Origin: Kalmusia sp. IMI 367209
Lineage: Eukaryota > Ascomycota > Dothideomycetes > Pleosporales > Didymosphaeriaceae
Assembly (NCBI GenBank): GCA_027946365.1
Contig: JAPEUQ010000009.1
Location: forward strand, 1,488,001-1,552,000
DNA length: 64,000 bases
Direction: 5' to 3'
The notes beneath the pieces are model-generated. The model did not search any database. It had not been told where the DNA came from and saw only the letters and a list, made by a program, of their open reading frames with translations. Numbering within the stretch: the first letter of the stretch is position 1; each line of letters starts with the position of its first letter. Position numbers and translations under genes: made by a program. This document shows positions 23,630 to 35,065 of the stretch, piece after piece.

Positions 23630-26010
23630 TCAGTCTTCTTTTAGCGGCTCGTCTGTGCCCTTCAACGCCCGGATCAAACCCACGCCTGCCCTTCTACTCG
23701 CACCTTCCTCCACCTGCCTTGTCCAGAAGACATCAGCAGCCGTCATCCTAACACTCTTCCTCCTTTCTCTTTCGACCACGTCCAAATGACCCCTCTTCGC
23801 CGTACTGGCCTCAAGCTCGTCTAAGTGTTTCTTTCTCTCTACATACAATTCAACCCTCTCCTGCCGTATATGCTTCGATCCAATCGCATTCAACGCCCAC
23901 CTCACACCAGCTCTAATACCAAGAAAGATATGTTCTGACGCGAATATGGTGATGGGTAGCGTCAACCAGGTGTTCAGACCATAGACAGACGAATTGTGGA
24001 AACCAAATAAATGCACAATCGCCGCAGAAGTCAGACTACCAAGCCAAGTCAAGGCTTCTAAACTAGCAACCCAGGGTCCGATACCGTCATTTCGGATGGG
24101 GTTGGGGCGTTGGTGTTCGATAGTAATTTTGATGATATCGGCGCGGAGTTCGAACCAGTTGTTGATGAAGAACCCGATAGGGATCAATGGCCATACGGGG
24201 CTGAACAACGCGAGGTAACCAAACTGAAGCACCATTTCTGAAATGTCTTCGTGGACGTCGTAGGATGCCAGAGAAGCTTGCTTACGGACGCGACGAAGAA
24301 ATCGTGCTTCCATTGGATCATCGCCCTTGACAAATTTAGTCTGGCCACCCATGGCGAACGTGTGCGTAGTCCGATATTGGCGCCACCAGTCTTTGGCTCC
24401 ATTCTTCAGATAAGGCAGGGCGAGCTCTTCGATCGCACTCGAAACTTGACCCGTGACGGTTAGTGTTATGACTTCGTTGCGGAGTTTGTTCGGATCGATA
24501 TGGAACGAAAAGTTTGGGTCCGCAGCTATTCCAGCGAGGCGTAAGATATATGTCCGCAGGTGCGGAATCAGTGTCTGTCCAAATGGTACGTAGACGAATG
24601 CTGTGAGAAAAATGGGTAGGTAGTTCGAGATCGACTGCAATACGAAGATCTTCTGCGTCAAGGACATCTCATAGTAGTCCTCCGTACGATGGTTTTCGTA
24701 CTCAGTCAGTTTCGCTGCTAACTTCTCGAGGTAGTTGTTGATGAATGGCAGAAGGAGAGCAAGAACGACAGTGGGTACATATTCCTGAGGTCCGTTAGCA
24801 CGATAGATAGACAGTCTCAGATGAATTTTGTGGAACAGTCTGTTAGCGTTCTGTATGCCCGGGCAGATGCGAGTCATAGTGCGTCACTGAAACTTTGCCC
24901 GAATGCTCTACAAGGCTGAAGACTTACCAGGTAATAATCGTACGGCCCATCATAGCCTTCGACAATGAAGGTTTCGAGTGCGAAGACGGCGACAATGACC
25001 ACGCAAAGTAGAATGGTACTGAGTAGCAGAAAGGGCACCACTGCCAACTGCCTGACAATACGTTTCCACCTAGGGAAATGCTGCTGGGTCCGGCCAGCGT
25101 CATCGACAAATTCTCTCTCGTACTGAAATTGAGGCCTGTTGACCTTCAATTTACCGACGCCTCGAACGTTCCATCGAATGGATAGATCGACCTCTCTGAT
25201 CTTCCAGTACTCTAAGAACACAGTACACCAAACGCCAATGACTACTGCAAACACGAGCGAATATTTAGGCAGAAAAGCCCAGGCCAGCACACCAACCACG
25301 CAAGGAAATGCAAGAGAGAGGAAGTAAGCCTGTATGAAAGCAAAATAAAAGGCTACTTTAGTGCCCCAGAGGTCTCGAATCTGATCAAGATCGTCCGAGC
25401 TCAAGTACACTCGTTTACTCAAATGCACGAGCAAACTCGTATTCTTACGAGGATTGTGCAGAGGGAAGGCGGAGGTGACATTTTCCCACTTGCCGAATCC
25501 TGGGGTAATGCCTGCACCACCGAGCTCTTTCTGCCAGGTCAAGAGATGGTAAAGTGATTGAAGATCTTCGGCCTCGTTTGCACCAGCTACGATGGCGTTA
25601 GAATTACCGCCTGGATGTTTCTTGGTGATCCCATAGAGCCAGTCTTTCACACTATGCATGAATTAGCCTTTTTAGTCGTTGTCAGAACGTATCATACCGT
25701 GAGTGGTGCACTGTGTTACCAAGTAATTCGCGCGGTGCTTGCACAAACACAAGGAGCGACTCGTCATAGCCAGCACGGACCTCGGTTTGTAAACCTATCG
25801 ATTCAAGGGCATCGAGTAGCGCGGTCAGTTCTTCAATTGCCACGCTCGCATCTGTTTCCAGTCAATGAACAGCCGTCGGATGTGTAACCTGCAATACTAA
25901 CCTAGCTGACCGAAGTCATAGACAATGACATATTTATCGTTGTATGCGATATACGCCGTTGTAGAGTCGTCGATCAGGCTGGTATCTGCTCTTCTCAATT
26001 GCATACCCAT
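23630..26010 (-). CDS. TMEM16/anoctamin-family membrane protein (Ist2-like scramblase)
   Basis: Four exons on the minus strand (26010-25902, 25851-25698, 25651-24928, 24784-23630) join to 713 aa. The N-terminal cytosolic domain contains KYVIVYDFGQL and ALLDALESIGLQTEVRAGYD. About ten hydrophobic segments follow, beginning at FYFAFIQAYFLSLAFPCVVG. The calcium-site helices are recognisable: EMVLQFGYLALFSPVWPLIP and NNWFELRADIIKI carry the conserved acidic residues. Fungal relatives are calcium-activated phospholipid scramblases or, in yeast Ist2, ER-plasma-membrane tethers. There is no long polybasic Ist2-type tail, which favours scramblase. The ATG at 26010 is the first in frame; another is two codons later. 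The third intron, 143 nt, is the least certain. Confidence 0.87.
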
Positions 26011-26758
26011 CGAATCGCATCTCAACGCAAACGCGCTGTCGAAAGCTACTGTTGACGCGGCGTCGTGATCGGGGCACAAATTTAGCTACGTCGTACGTGG
26101 ACTTCTCAGCCTAGTTTCGGAATCGGCACTGTCGGCAGTGGGTCCAAGCTTGCCTATAGCAACATTCACGGTTGATATGAGATCAGAGGAGCGGATTAGG
26201 ATGGGAGTAGAAATGAAAAGGTAGTCCTGCGCGCGGGAGCAGAATCTTGCGACGAAGGGGGCTGCTGAGAAAACAGCTGTAAGATCCCCATTGTGGGGGC
26301 TGACGCAGCTAAGAGGTCAAAGGGCATTATGTTATGTCATTGGTCTACGGGGAGATATGATCATCTAAGTTCGAAAACATTCACCTGAATTATTCAGTAA
26401 CCAAATGAACAGTAGCCAAGGACGGCTTTAGAGACGCTGTACCATATTTCTTGGGTTCACGTGTACAAATCTGAAAACGGTATAGCTTAGTTGATGACGT
26501 AACGCGTAATCTTGCTTCGCGTGTCTGAAGGACCCTGCTTCAGCGTCCCTTTCACGAACACAATTTCTTTATTTATATTTGTAGCCCACGAACAGACAAA
26601 GCTTCACTATGCCATGTTCAAAACATTGTCTCTCCAACGCGCAGCGTTCGTACACATACTAATATTAGACATCGCCCGGCGTTCACTTCCGAGTCCCTTT
26701 TTTAACAGCAAGGAATACCAGCGAAGCAACATAGCGTTTCCCCATTGATTTAAGCAGC
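26011..26758. other. Divergent intergenic region, TMEM16 / DUF2293
   Basis: About 750 bp shared by the promoters of the minus-strand TMEM16 gene and the plus-strand DUF2293 gene. No gene or specific element is supported. Confidence 0.45.
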
Positions 26759-27313
26759 ATGGCTCCTCGCGAGCAAACCGTCGGACCCAATTCACCCATG
26801 CCCAAAGGATACGCCTTCCTCAAAAAGGGCATCAAGTACAAGACACTGCACTGCAGAAAATTAACCCACGAGGCAAGCAAGCCCGTCTACGTCGTCGAAA
26901 GCAACAAAAAGGTCCTCGGCATCCGTGTGCCCAAAGACATCCTCTTTCACGTCCATACTCAAGCGAACGAGACGTTGTCGGCTCGCAAGCTAGCTACCGA
27001 GAAACGCGACAGCGCTCTGATCCGCGCGGCAGCTGCTGAGGTCAACGCGCAATTTCCCACGATACCAGAACACGACAGAGAGAAGATACTAAAGCATGGT
27101 TTTGAGAAGCACTCGGGACGAGTTGGAAGGACAGGGCAGGTCCCTCTGCCGCGAAAAGTCTTGTTGGCTGTTATTGCGCACATCAGGCATAAGCATACCA
27201 AGTATGATCAACTGCTGGCCGGAGGTGTGGATAAGGACGCTGCCAGGAAAGTGATCCAGAAGCAACTGCGTGTTACACTCAAACAGTGGGGCTGTACTCA
27301 AGGTAGGATTTGA
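26759..27313 (+). CDS. DUF2293-domain protein
   Basis: A 184-aa basic protein without signal or membrane segment. The region from about residue 80 to 165, with NAQFPTIPEHDREKILKHG, HSGRVGRTG and LAVIAHIRHKHTKYDQLL, matches what I know of the fungal DUF2293 domain. Its function is unknown; the basic charge suggests nucleic-acid contact, an inference only. A GTAGGATT at the end of the frame could be a donor (acceptor near 27345), which would replace the last three residues with a short different tail, so the C-terminus is slightly uncertain. Confidence 0.78.
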   Translation: MAPREQTVGPNSPMPKGYAFLKKGIKYKTLHCRKLTHEASKPVYVVESNKKVLGIRVPKDILFHVHTQANETLSARKLATEKRDSALIRAAAAEVNAQFPTIPEHDREKILKHGFEKHSGRVGRTGQVPLPRKVLLAVIAHIRHKHTKYDQLLAGGVDKDAARKVIQKQLRVTLKQWGCTQGRI

Positions 27314-28256
27314 AAGCTATTGGGCAGATTATCCTCTCGCTGACAGCAGTGAGACCTATTTTGGTATTTTAGTAGCCCTGAACGCACAGAAAGTGAAGAG
27401 CTGGATGAGGACTGAACCGTAAGTTATCAGATTTTACATCATGTTATTCTTTTACCAAATTCGTCCTCTGCTCGTTCGTCTCGAAATCTATTTCATTCAT
27501 CTGTTGTATCTTGTATCTTAGCCGATCACTAGAGCCAACACCAGAAATTTGGGGTTTCACTAACACGCATTCATTCTCGTATAGGTGTAGGTGATGATGT
27601 ATGTGACATAGTACTAACTTATTTGTTTTGACAGCTCCGTAGACAACTCCTTAACTCCGACTTTATCTCCATCTTTCAAGACTAGCATTCGACGACTACG
27701 TTCATTCCTGGATTACATCACGCTAATTTTGAAACCGAAAGGTCGGACCCGAAACACGGCCGCCATCTCATCGGGGTCGGCAGTGTGTTTCCCTCCGACA
27801 TACCGCATCTCGGATGAGACTATGGCCTTTGCCACGCGCTACCCAGTGTGTGCTTTTACGCCGTGATCCAATCAAAGGAGCGAGAAGCCTGTCTAGATGC
27901 AATGAGGTCTCGACAATCAAGGGCTGTGATGATTTCTCGTTGTCATGTTTTGCTCCTCATAATCCTCGGGCCCGATGTGAGAAGCGGTCAATTGTACCAA
28001 AGGCACTCCTTCGAAGTAGTAGGCTACGGAGTTAAGTTCTGTATCGAAGGCATAGCACTGAACAGGACGAGATACAAAAGACAGAACAAAGGCACGATCG
28101 TGTCTCTCAATCTCATCATACACACTCTACTATTCTCGAAGTCCTTTCAAAGTTCACACCATTCTAGCGACACATCAAACACCAAATAACCCCAAGCTAC
28201 CTAAGAGATACAGCACGAATAACGAACCGTCTACCCACTTATATCCTTCTCCCACC
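27314..28256. other. Intergenic, no supported gene
   Basis: About 940 bp between two plus-strand genes. Open frames of 60-113 codons show no motif. The last 150 bp before 28257 is rich in C and A, as fungal leaders often are. Confidence 0.45.
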
Positions 28257-29279
28257 ATGGCTCAACAAACCCCAATTACCCAACCGACGATGACCACGAA
28301 CCACATTCGCAACATCGCGATCGTCGGTGCAACAGGTCAACTCGGCAAACACCTCACGGCCGCCCTGCTCCAAAACCCCAGCTTCAACATAACAGCCCTC
28401 ACGCGCGAGACCAACACCACTTCCTTCCCCTCCAACATCAAGGTCATCCCCGTCGACTATTCCAACCCCTCGACTCTCACCGTCGCTCTCAAAGACCAAC
28501 ACGCTCTCATCATTACCCTCTCCGTATCCGCACCCCCAGACACCCAAGCCAAGCTCATCACTGCTGCCGCCGAAGCCGGAGTCCCCTGGATCCTGCCCAA
28601 CGAATTCGGCGGCGACACTGACGGTGTAGTGTCTAATGAAATAAGCATGGGCCCACCGAAACGAGCTGCCCGTAAAATGATCGAAGACCTGGGCGTCTCC
28701 TCGTGGATCGGCATCGCTTCTGGATTCTGGTACGAGTACTCGCTCAGCGGGCCAGGACTATACGGGATTGACATTGCGAAGAGGGAAGTAGTCTTTTTCG
28801 ACGAGGGGACGCAGCGCATGAACACGTCTACGTGGGCGCAGGTTGGCCGCGCGGTCGCGAAGTTGTTAGCTCTGCCTATCAAGGCTCCGCAAGACGACGG
28901 CGAGAGTACGTCGCTGAGCACGTACCGCAATCGCTTCGCCTTCGTGTCGTCCTTTGCGCTCAATCAGCGCGAGATGCTGGCCTCTTTGAACCGCGTCATG
29001 CAGCTATCGGACAGCGACTGGACCATTACCACGGTGAGCTCGAAGCAGAGATTTGAAGACGCGAGAAAGATGCTGGCGGAGGGGAATAGGATAAGCTTCG
29101 CTTACATGCTGTATACACGGTACTTCTTCCCTGGGGAGAACGCGGCGCTGTTCGAAGTCACCAAGGGTCTGGAGAATGACAGGTTGGGATTGCCGGAAGA
29201 GGATTTGGACGAGGCGACGAAGAAGGCGGTGAAGATGGCTGAGGAGGGTTATTTCGCGAAGTTGAGGAATTCCAGATGA
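28257..29279 (+). CDS. NmrA-like / isoflavone-reductase-family NAD(P)-binding protein
   Basis: A single-exon protein of 340 aa. NIAIVGATGQLGKHLTAALL near residue 20 is the atypical-SDR glycine motif, followed by ALTRETNTTSFPSNIKVIPV, where the second strand ends. EAGVPWILPNEFGGD and the later SSWIGIASGFWYEYSLSG are characteristic of the fungal PCBER/NmrA-like group. Members act either as NADP(H)-dependent reductases of phenolic compounds or as redox-sensing regulators; the canonical SDR Tyr-x-x-x-Lys is not needed in this group and I do not assign catalysis. It faces the acyl-CoA ligase gene (tail to tail, 286 bp apart), which could suggest phenylpropanoid-type chemistry, but that is inference. 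Confidence 0.85.
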   Translation: MAQQTPITQPTMTTNHIRNIAIVGATGQLGKHLTAALLQNPSFNITALTRETNTTSFPSNIKVIPVDYSNPSTLTVALKDQHALIITLSVSAPPDTQAKLITAAAEAGVPWILPNEFGGDTDGVVSNEISMGPPKRAARKMIEDLGVSSWIGIASGFWYEYSLSGPGLYGIDIAKREVVFFDEGTQRMNTSTWAQVGRAVAKLLALPIKAPQDDGESTSLSTYRNRFAFVSSFALNQREMLASLNRVMQLSDSDWTITTVSSKQRFEDARKMLAEGNRISFAYMLYTRYFFPGENAALFEVTKGLENDRLGLPEEDLDEATKKAVKMAEEGYFAKLRNSR

Positions 29280-29565
29280 GTTATCTTAGTAAATGTGTAT
29301 AGTCTGAGATAAACGTTCAAGGACAAGTTTCTATCATGTAATGCATTTTGGCATAAACTAGTATAAAAAGTATTCTTAAGCTTGTCTCAGTGCTGCATCA
29401 TAAAAAAAAAATGGAAACAAGGCTTTGTTGTACCATTGATGGATCCTGGTATGATATAATACATGATATGCTTGTATATTTCCGTAATGGTAGTGTATGA
29501 TGGCAGAGGTAGAGAGGTAATGTTGAGTTGATCTAAAGGCCAGGAAATATAAAACTGATTCCACT

Positions 29566-31440
29566 TTATAGCTTTGTTCCTTCGCGTCTCCTCTTGAACC
29601 CCTGCGCATCCTGCTTCGCCCACTCCCTCAAGGTCTTCCTCTGAATCTTCCCACTCGGTGACTTCGGTCTGCACAGGAAGTAAGCTCATCTCTTGCACGA
29701 TCTCTCAGAAGTACTCACACTTCATCAATGAAGACGACACCACCAGCCAGGTGTTTGTGCTTCGCGACGCGAGCAGCTATCCACTTCTCTATATCCCACT
29801 CTGAAGAAGCGCTTTTATGTTCCAACTTCAATGCGACGTACGCACGCGGGAGTTCTTCGTGCTCGCTGCCCTTGATTAGTAGAGAAAGTAGCAAATTTCG
29901 TCAAGCGTACATACAGCTGCAAAGCGCACACAGCAGCGTCAGCGATGTGTTCATGCTCCAGAAGTAAAGCTTCTAGCTCTGCAGGCGCAACCTGAAAACC
30001 TTTCACCTTGATGAGCTCTTTCTTCCGATCCACGATCCAATACCACCCCTTCTCGTCCTTAACGGCCACATCACCTGTCTTTAGAAACCCATCTTCGTCA
30101 AATGTCTCCCGAGTGGCAGTCTCATTTCGCCAATATCCCATGCATACATTTGGTCCCTTGACATAGATCTCACCCCTCTCTCCAGGTCCGACCTCCTTGC
30201 CGTCATTGTCGATAAGCTTGATGAACGCGTTAGGGTCGATGTACCCGACGCTTCCGGACCGATCATCTCGCCCACCAGGAACATGTAAGCTACTACAGGT
30301 GACTTCTGTCATGCCCCAGGTCTGCACAACCTTCAAACCGCATCTTGCCGAGACCTCGTTCTGCAACTCTTTTGACAATGGTGCAGCGCCACAGAGTATG
30401 TTTTTCAAAGATGATAAATCATAGTCTTTTGTCTCTGGTCGCTTCGCAAGCATCACAAGAACTGGTGGTGCTGTCTGAATGTGCGTTATTCGGTGGTTTT
30501 GTATGTTTTCGAGGAAATTGGTGTAGTTGAAGGAGCGCATGAAGTAGCAGGGTGACAGAGTGCGAGCAGCGGCTACGATGGACCAAAGTTGACCGTAGGC
30601 GTGGTAGAGAGGGAGGAAGCCGAGCCAGCGTTCTTCAGGGCGGTTTGAAGTTCTGTATGATTGCTCTAGGTCGCGCATAAAGATGCTTTGCTCGCAATTG
30701 GCTATCACGTTTTGGTGGCTAATCATGACACCCTTCGGGAGGCCTGTCTAAAAGCAAACATTCATCAGGCTAAGTTGGTGGTAGGTTTATGGTTAGAATA
30801 CTTACAGTACCGGACGAATAGTTTAGGGCAGCGACCGTGGTACGAGACTGAGTTGCGTCCATCTGATGCCATTTCCAAGACTCAGCTTGCGAAACGGATG
30901 GAAGCAAGCTACGCCAATCTTTGATACCTTCGACAGCTCCCATCTCTTTGTCTGAAAACAGGAAGATACGATCAGTGGGAAATCTGATTTTTCTCGCAGC
31001 TTCCAGGAGTGTTTGTAGAAGCGAGGGGTCCACCAGTATGACCTTGCATTCGGTGTTCTTGATTTGGTATGCAACCTCTACGTTTCCATTAGTCATGTCT
31101 TAACGAGATGTCATTTGTGAAGCAAACCTTCAACACCATAAGCAGGGTTGCATCCACTGTAAATGCACCCACAGCCAGAAATACCCAAATACGCAACAGG
31201 CACGAAGATATGATTAGCGGAATGCATCATAACCACATCTTGCCGCTGTAGTCCCAAGTTCTGCAGCCCAGCTCCCAATCTCTTCACCCATTGCAATAGT
31301 TGTCGTGGAGACAGAGAGTTTCGAGAATTATCTGCGTCGATCCATATCGGCTTATCAGACGCGGGCTTCGATGGAGGGAAAAGATAGGTGAGAAGGTCAG
31401 TGGCTGGGATGTCTATCTGGAAGGGGGATTGTGAAGGCAT
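29566..31440 (-). CDS. 4-coumarate:CoA ligase-like acyl-CoA synthetase
   Basis: Five exons on the minus strand (31440-31128, 31077-30806, 30747-29915, 29865-29719, 29668-29566) join to 555 aa. The ATP-binding P-loop NYSSGTTGLPKGVMISH crosses an exon junction near residue 195. QTWGMTEVTCSS is the A5 motif, GFLKTGDVAVKDEKGWYWIVDRKKE... (about residue 414 on) is the hinge, and PKSPSGKIQRK near residue 527 carries the catalytic lysine. Such enzymes adenylate fatty or phenylpropenoic acids and load them on CoA. The protein ends in TKL, a weak variant of the peroxisomal PTS1 signal; peroxisomal location is possible. Introns are 49-58 nt. Confidence 0.9.
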
Positions 31441-31770
31441 TACGATAGCCAAAGCGTAGAACGGCTGCGCAGAGTATAGAAGCCATGGCGAGTTTGCTTA
31501 GAATAGTAGTGTTCAAAGTTGGCGTCATCGTGGAAGGTGATACCGAGGTGCAAGACGAGGCGGGGTCAACACGGGCCACTCGTTCTTCCCGTCCCAATCT
31601 TAGCTTACTTGCCCAACTTTACTCCACGACACCAGCCTTCGGAGATTTACCAATTGGGGTGAATATAAGGTACTAGTGTCAGAGTCTGGACGCACATTGT
31701 GGTTCGGTTACCCAAGGATACACAACTCGAATAACGATTTCTGCCCAAGCTTGTGCGCTTCAGCTATACT
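31441..31770. other. Divergent promoter region, ligase / MYND protein
   Basis: 330 bp between two divergent starts. No TATA box or other element is clear. Confidence 0.35.
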
Positions 31771-32781
31771 ATGTCAGGATTTGTTCAGCTGATACCAGAT
31801 AGCAACGTCATCGATCTAGTAGACATCGCAGTCCTACTCAACTACGAACGCACAACAACAGAGCCTCGGTTCCGCCACGCAAAGCTCCGAGAAGTTGCGT
31901 ACCCAGGAGAACCTCTTGAATCGTCTTCAGAGACACACAGCCGAGCTGGCCAGACTGCCCTCCGCTATGTTTTCGACACCCAACCAAATGCAACCGAAGT
32001 GCCGGACCTGCCCTCAAACCTCCTGCCCCTGGTCGGTCACCCAATGACCGACAAAGTACGTGCCCTGTCACCGAAACAGCTGGAGACCATATTCCACCAA
32101 GCTAGAGAAAGTGACGGGTCCTACACGGCTGTAACACTGCTGCAGCATTTTTTCGACTTGTATCCCCCACAGACGGAGATCAGATGTCGACACGTAGCAT
32201 CTTGGAACGGTACGACGCAAGGTATTGCATACACGACGACTATCGACCATCGTGTGGTCACCGAGATGAAGATTCGTGGCCTGAAGACAGCGACCATGAG
32301 CAATGTCATGCCGAGCGGAGACAAATACGAATCGAGCTCTACAATGGACCACGCATTCTTGAGCTTCCTTGCACCGGAGGAGACAATGCCGCAGACTATC
32401 CTGGACCTTTCTTCAATGCAGTTTGGAGATGCGGGGCGGGGACCGGGGTCGGAGGGACAGAGCCTCTTTGTGTTGGAAACCTTTGCGGAATATGCTACAC
32501 GCATAGAAAAGGTTTCTGCGGGCCTTGATCGTTCTACGATCAAGACGTCGTATAGAGTTGGACCGCATGGCCGCGAAGGGTGGGATGAGTGGCTCAAGCA
32601 GGTGGCACAGAGGGCGAAGAACAGATGGGAAAAGCGCAATACCGAAAGATGGTGTAGCCACTGTGGAAAGCCTGTACCTTCGGCTAGTTGCTGTGATGGG
32701 TGCCATGCTGCGTGGTTTTGTAGCAAAGCTCACCGGGCGCTAGCTTGGCCGTTTCACAAAGGCTACTGCAAACGAGGATGA
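31771..32781 (+). CDS. MYND zinc-finger protein
   Basis: A single-exon protein of 336 aa. The start is the first ATG of the frame, at 31771. The last 40 residues form a MYND finger: CSHCGKP, CCDGCHAAWFCS, then HRALAWPFHKGYC, with the full set of Cys and His ligands. The N-terminal 290 residues show no named domain; TALRYVFDTQPNATEVPDLP and ALSPKQLETIFHQARES are predicted globular. MYND fingers bind proline-rich partners, often in transcriptional or signalling complexes. No SET domain is present, so it is not an SMYD methyltransferase. Confidence 0.85.
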   Translation: MSGFVQLIPDSNVIDLVDIAVLLNYERTTTEPRFRHAKLREVAYPGEPLESSSETHSRAGQTALRYVFDTQPNATEVPDLPSNLLPLVGHPMTDKVRALSPKQLETIFHQARESDGSYTAVTLLQHFFDLYPPQTEIRCRHVASWNGTTQGIAYTTTIDHRVVTEMKIRGLKTATMSNVMPSGDKYESSSTMDHAFLSFLAPEETMPQTILDLSSMQFGDAGRGPGSEGQSLFVLETFAEYATRIEKVSAGLDRSTIKTSYRVGPHGREGWDEWLKQVAQRAKNRWEKRNTERWCSHCGKPVPSASCCDGCHAAWFCSKAHRALAWPFHKGYCKRG

Positions 32782-32922
32782 TTACACTGGAAGAGACTTC
32801 TCTTACGCAGGATGGATAGAACAAAGAATGGATATTATTGTACACTAGTAGGTCATATACCCAAGACTCGATTTCCGTTAGCGCCAGTATCCCACTTACG
32901 CCTAAAACTTTTACATATGCCA

Positions 32923-33585
32923 TCACTCCCAGAAATTGGCCTCCAGTTCCTCACCCAGAGTGAACTCTCCGTCCTTCTCGATGATCTCCCGGATCACCAC
33001 GCCCACGATATCCGCCTTGCTGCTTGTCTGGACGTCAAGACCACTGTCTCGCCTCTTGCCGCCCTGGCCATCGTGGCCAACTTCCCTCCGCACCTCGTAA
33101 GTTCCGGCACCGATATCTACGAGCTTCGCCCGCTTGTAGCTAGCATTCGTGACCTCTCGCGTTGCCACCACCAAGCCGGCCTCCTTGTTCTCCTTCAACC
33201 ACTCCTTGGCTCCCTCTCCGTTCACCACCTTCTTCAATGCCGCGTCCGCATCCTTCAGCAGCCTCACGCGCTGCGACTCGGCTTCGATTGTGCCCGCCTC
33301 GGTGCCCGCCTCAAGCTGCTTTTGCACGAGATGCGTGCCGCCGAGCGACTCGAGGAAGCGTCCGGATTCGCTATCGAAGACAATAACATCCTTGTACCAC
33401 CGGGTGCCAACGTCGTCAAAGTCGCGGTCCTCTAGCACCGAGGAATCGTGCTTGGAAGTCTTGGAAACGAGTTGGCCGACGGGCAGGGCGGTGTCATTGA
33501 GCGGCTTGGGGAGGAGGGCGAGGTCGGGGATGATCGACGGCGAGAGCGGTGCCTCTACGGACGATCGGCGCCGTGTGAAGCTCAT
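32923..33585 (-). CDS. Conserved fungal protein of unnamed family (member B)
   Basis: A single-exon 220-aa soluble protein. It is a diverged relative of the protein at 2008-2913: both have LLPKPL, then VGQL, YKDV followed by a D-x-E-x-GRF motif (here WYKDVIVFDSESGRF, about residues 63-77), a TIEAES or TVTAEQ segment, a conserved Trp plus Lys helix, and YKRAKL or FRRAKL. The C-terminal block here, SKADIVGVVIREI, corresponds loosely to FGMDVRHCIARI there. Function is unknown. The gene ends 142 bp from the MYND gene, tail to tail. The first 20 residues are basic and Ser-rich and may be disordered. Confidence 0.75.
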   Translation of the reverse strand: MSFTRRRSSVEAPLSPSIIPDLALLPKPLNDTALPVGQLVSKTSKHDSSVLEDRDFDDVGTRWYKDVIVFDSESGRFLESLGGTHLVQKQLEAGTEAGTIEAESQRVRLLKDADAALKKVVNGEGAKEWLKENKEAGLVVATREVTNASYKRAKLVDIGAGTYEVRREVGHDGQGGKRRDSGLDVQTSSKADIVGVVIREIIEKDGEFTLGEELEANFWE

Positions 33586-34429
33586 CTTGACGGCTTTGGA
33601 GTGAGTGATTAAGCTTGGACTGAGATTGAAGGACTTCTCTCAGAGGAATTGGTGCGATTGAAGCTGGTGAGGAGCTGCAGTAAGTGAGGGGTCAGCGGCT
33701 TTATGTGATCTCATTGTGCCTGCTTGGAGCCCGTCTGGCGGGATTGGCCGGCCAGACGCATTGCTCAGGTCACGCTCATGCTACTACTTGCTCGAAGTGG
33801 CGCCTGCCTTGACTGACGATGCGAGGAAGCTGGCAGTGGTGTGATGCATCAGGTGCGTGAGGCTCATGCGTCGTCGTCTCGGGAGGAACCGCTCCGAACG
33901 AGGGATCCGGAGCAGTGGCCTGTCGTCTGTCCGATTTGCTCCGCACCCACTGTCTCGTGACCTCCACTGTCACCACTAACTGGCATCCTACGATCTTTGT
34001 TTCTTAGCAAAGCATATGCACCGAATCTAGCTCCTCTCACCGTAGGGGACTCGATGTGGATCGAGTCACCGCGTCTATTACTGAAGCATTTACCGGCAGA
34101 GACACTTGGCTAATGTGCACAAAGAGTAACATCCACACTGATGTCTCTGAAGGCAAATAGCATTGGCATAGTTTCATAAGATTCTTTCTTCATTCCTTTC
34201 CCTGCCGCTCTACCAGGAAATGTGTCCATGAATCATCACCCAGGTATCTGACCCTCTAGCATAATCCCACAGCCAGAAGGAAACTGCAAGGCGCAGGTAA
34301 ATCCAATATCCCAACCGTATGCTCATCGGCTCCAAACAAACATGTCCCTATCATGTAACTTCCTCTCTAGAACCATGTGCGATGTGCACGTGTCCAGACA
34401 CTACCACTGTTCACACCCACCCTCTCACC
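33586..34429. other. Intergenic, no supported gene
   Basis: About 840 bp. Nothing beyond short motif-free frames. It should contain the promoter of family member B and the 3' end of the next minus-strand gene. Confidence 0.45.
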
Positions 34430-35065
34430 TTACTCCCTCCGCCTCCTTTCACTCGCGCCCCAGTCCCTCTCTTCACCTCGTCTACTACCCTCCCCATCTC
34501 GCGCTCCACCTCCAACACGCACATCTCTCCGATGCGCAAACGGCGACGCATCGTTGCTCTCCCCCGTCCTCAGATTGTACACCGCAAACGCACCCGACGC
34601 CACCCGTCCCTGGAAGGTCGGCATGTGATACCTACCACCGACCTCCTCGTCGTGCTCGTCCATGAAGAAGATCTGGCGCCTATTCGGCGTCGTCGGCGTC
34701 GTCGGAATCGACCCGTAAGAGAAACGCCTGCCTGAACCGCCGTTCTGAGAGGAAGCGGTATGATCTCGAGCCTGGTGTTGATGTGCGGTGGAGATTGTGA
34801 GGCCGCGCTCGCGTCGGCTACGGCTAATGTTGCTGGTGGCATTTGAGGCCGGAATGGTAGAGGATCGGATTGGTCGCGGCGTGGTAGTGGGCGCGGACGG
34901 GATGTTGATCGGGGGCGTTGGCGAAGGCAAGCCGCTGCGGCCTCGATATTGGAGAGCTGGAGGTGCGGTCTCGCGGCCCTCGCGATCGGTCGGGCGTGCG
35001 CCGTATTGATGGATGGTCATGCTGTGGTCGGAGTAGCTGTGACTATGGCGGCTCCGGTTGTCCAT
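34430..35065 (-). CDS. Disordered Arg/Ser-rich hypothetical protein
   Basis: A 211-aa protein without a recognised domain. It is rich in Arg, Ser, Thr and Pro, with SPTPPINIPSAPTTTPRP and SYGSIPTTPTTPNRRQI. One more ordered block, FFMDEHDEEVGGRYHMP followed by GAFAVYNLRTGE, lies near residues 132-168 and is likely the conserved core. The C-terminus is highly charged (Arg/Glu/Gly). No membrane segment or signal is present. A regulatory or scaffold role would be a guess. Confidence 0.6.
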   Translation of the reverse strand: MDNRSRHSHSYSDHSMTIHQYGARPTDREGRETAPPALQYRGRSGLPSPTPPINIPSAPTTTPRPIRSSTIPASNATSNISRSRRERGLTISTAHQHQARDHTASSQNGGSGRRFSYGSIPTTPTTPNRRQIFFMDEHDEEVGGRYHMPTFQGRVASGAFAVYNLRTGESNDASPFAHRRDVRVGGGARDGEGSRRGEERDWGASERRRRE

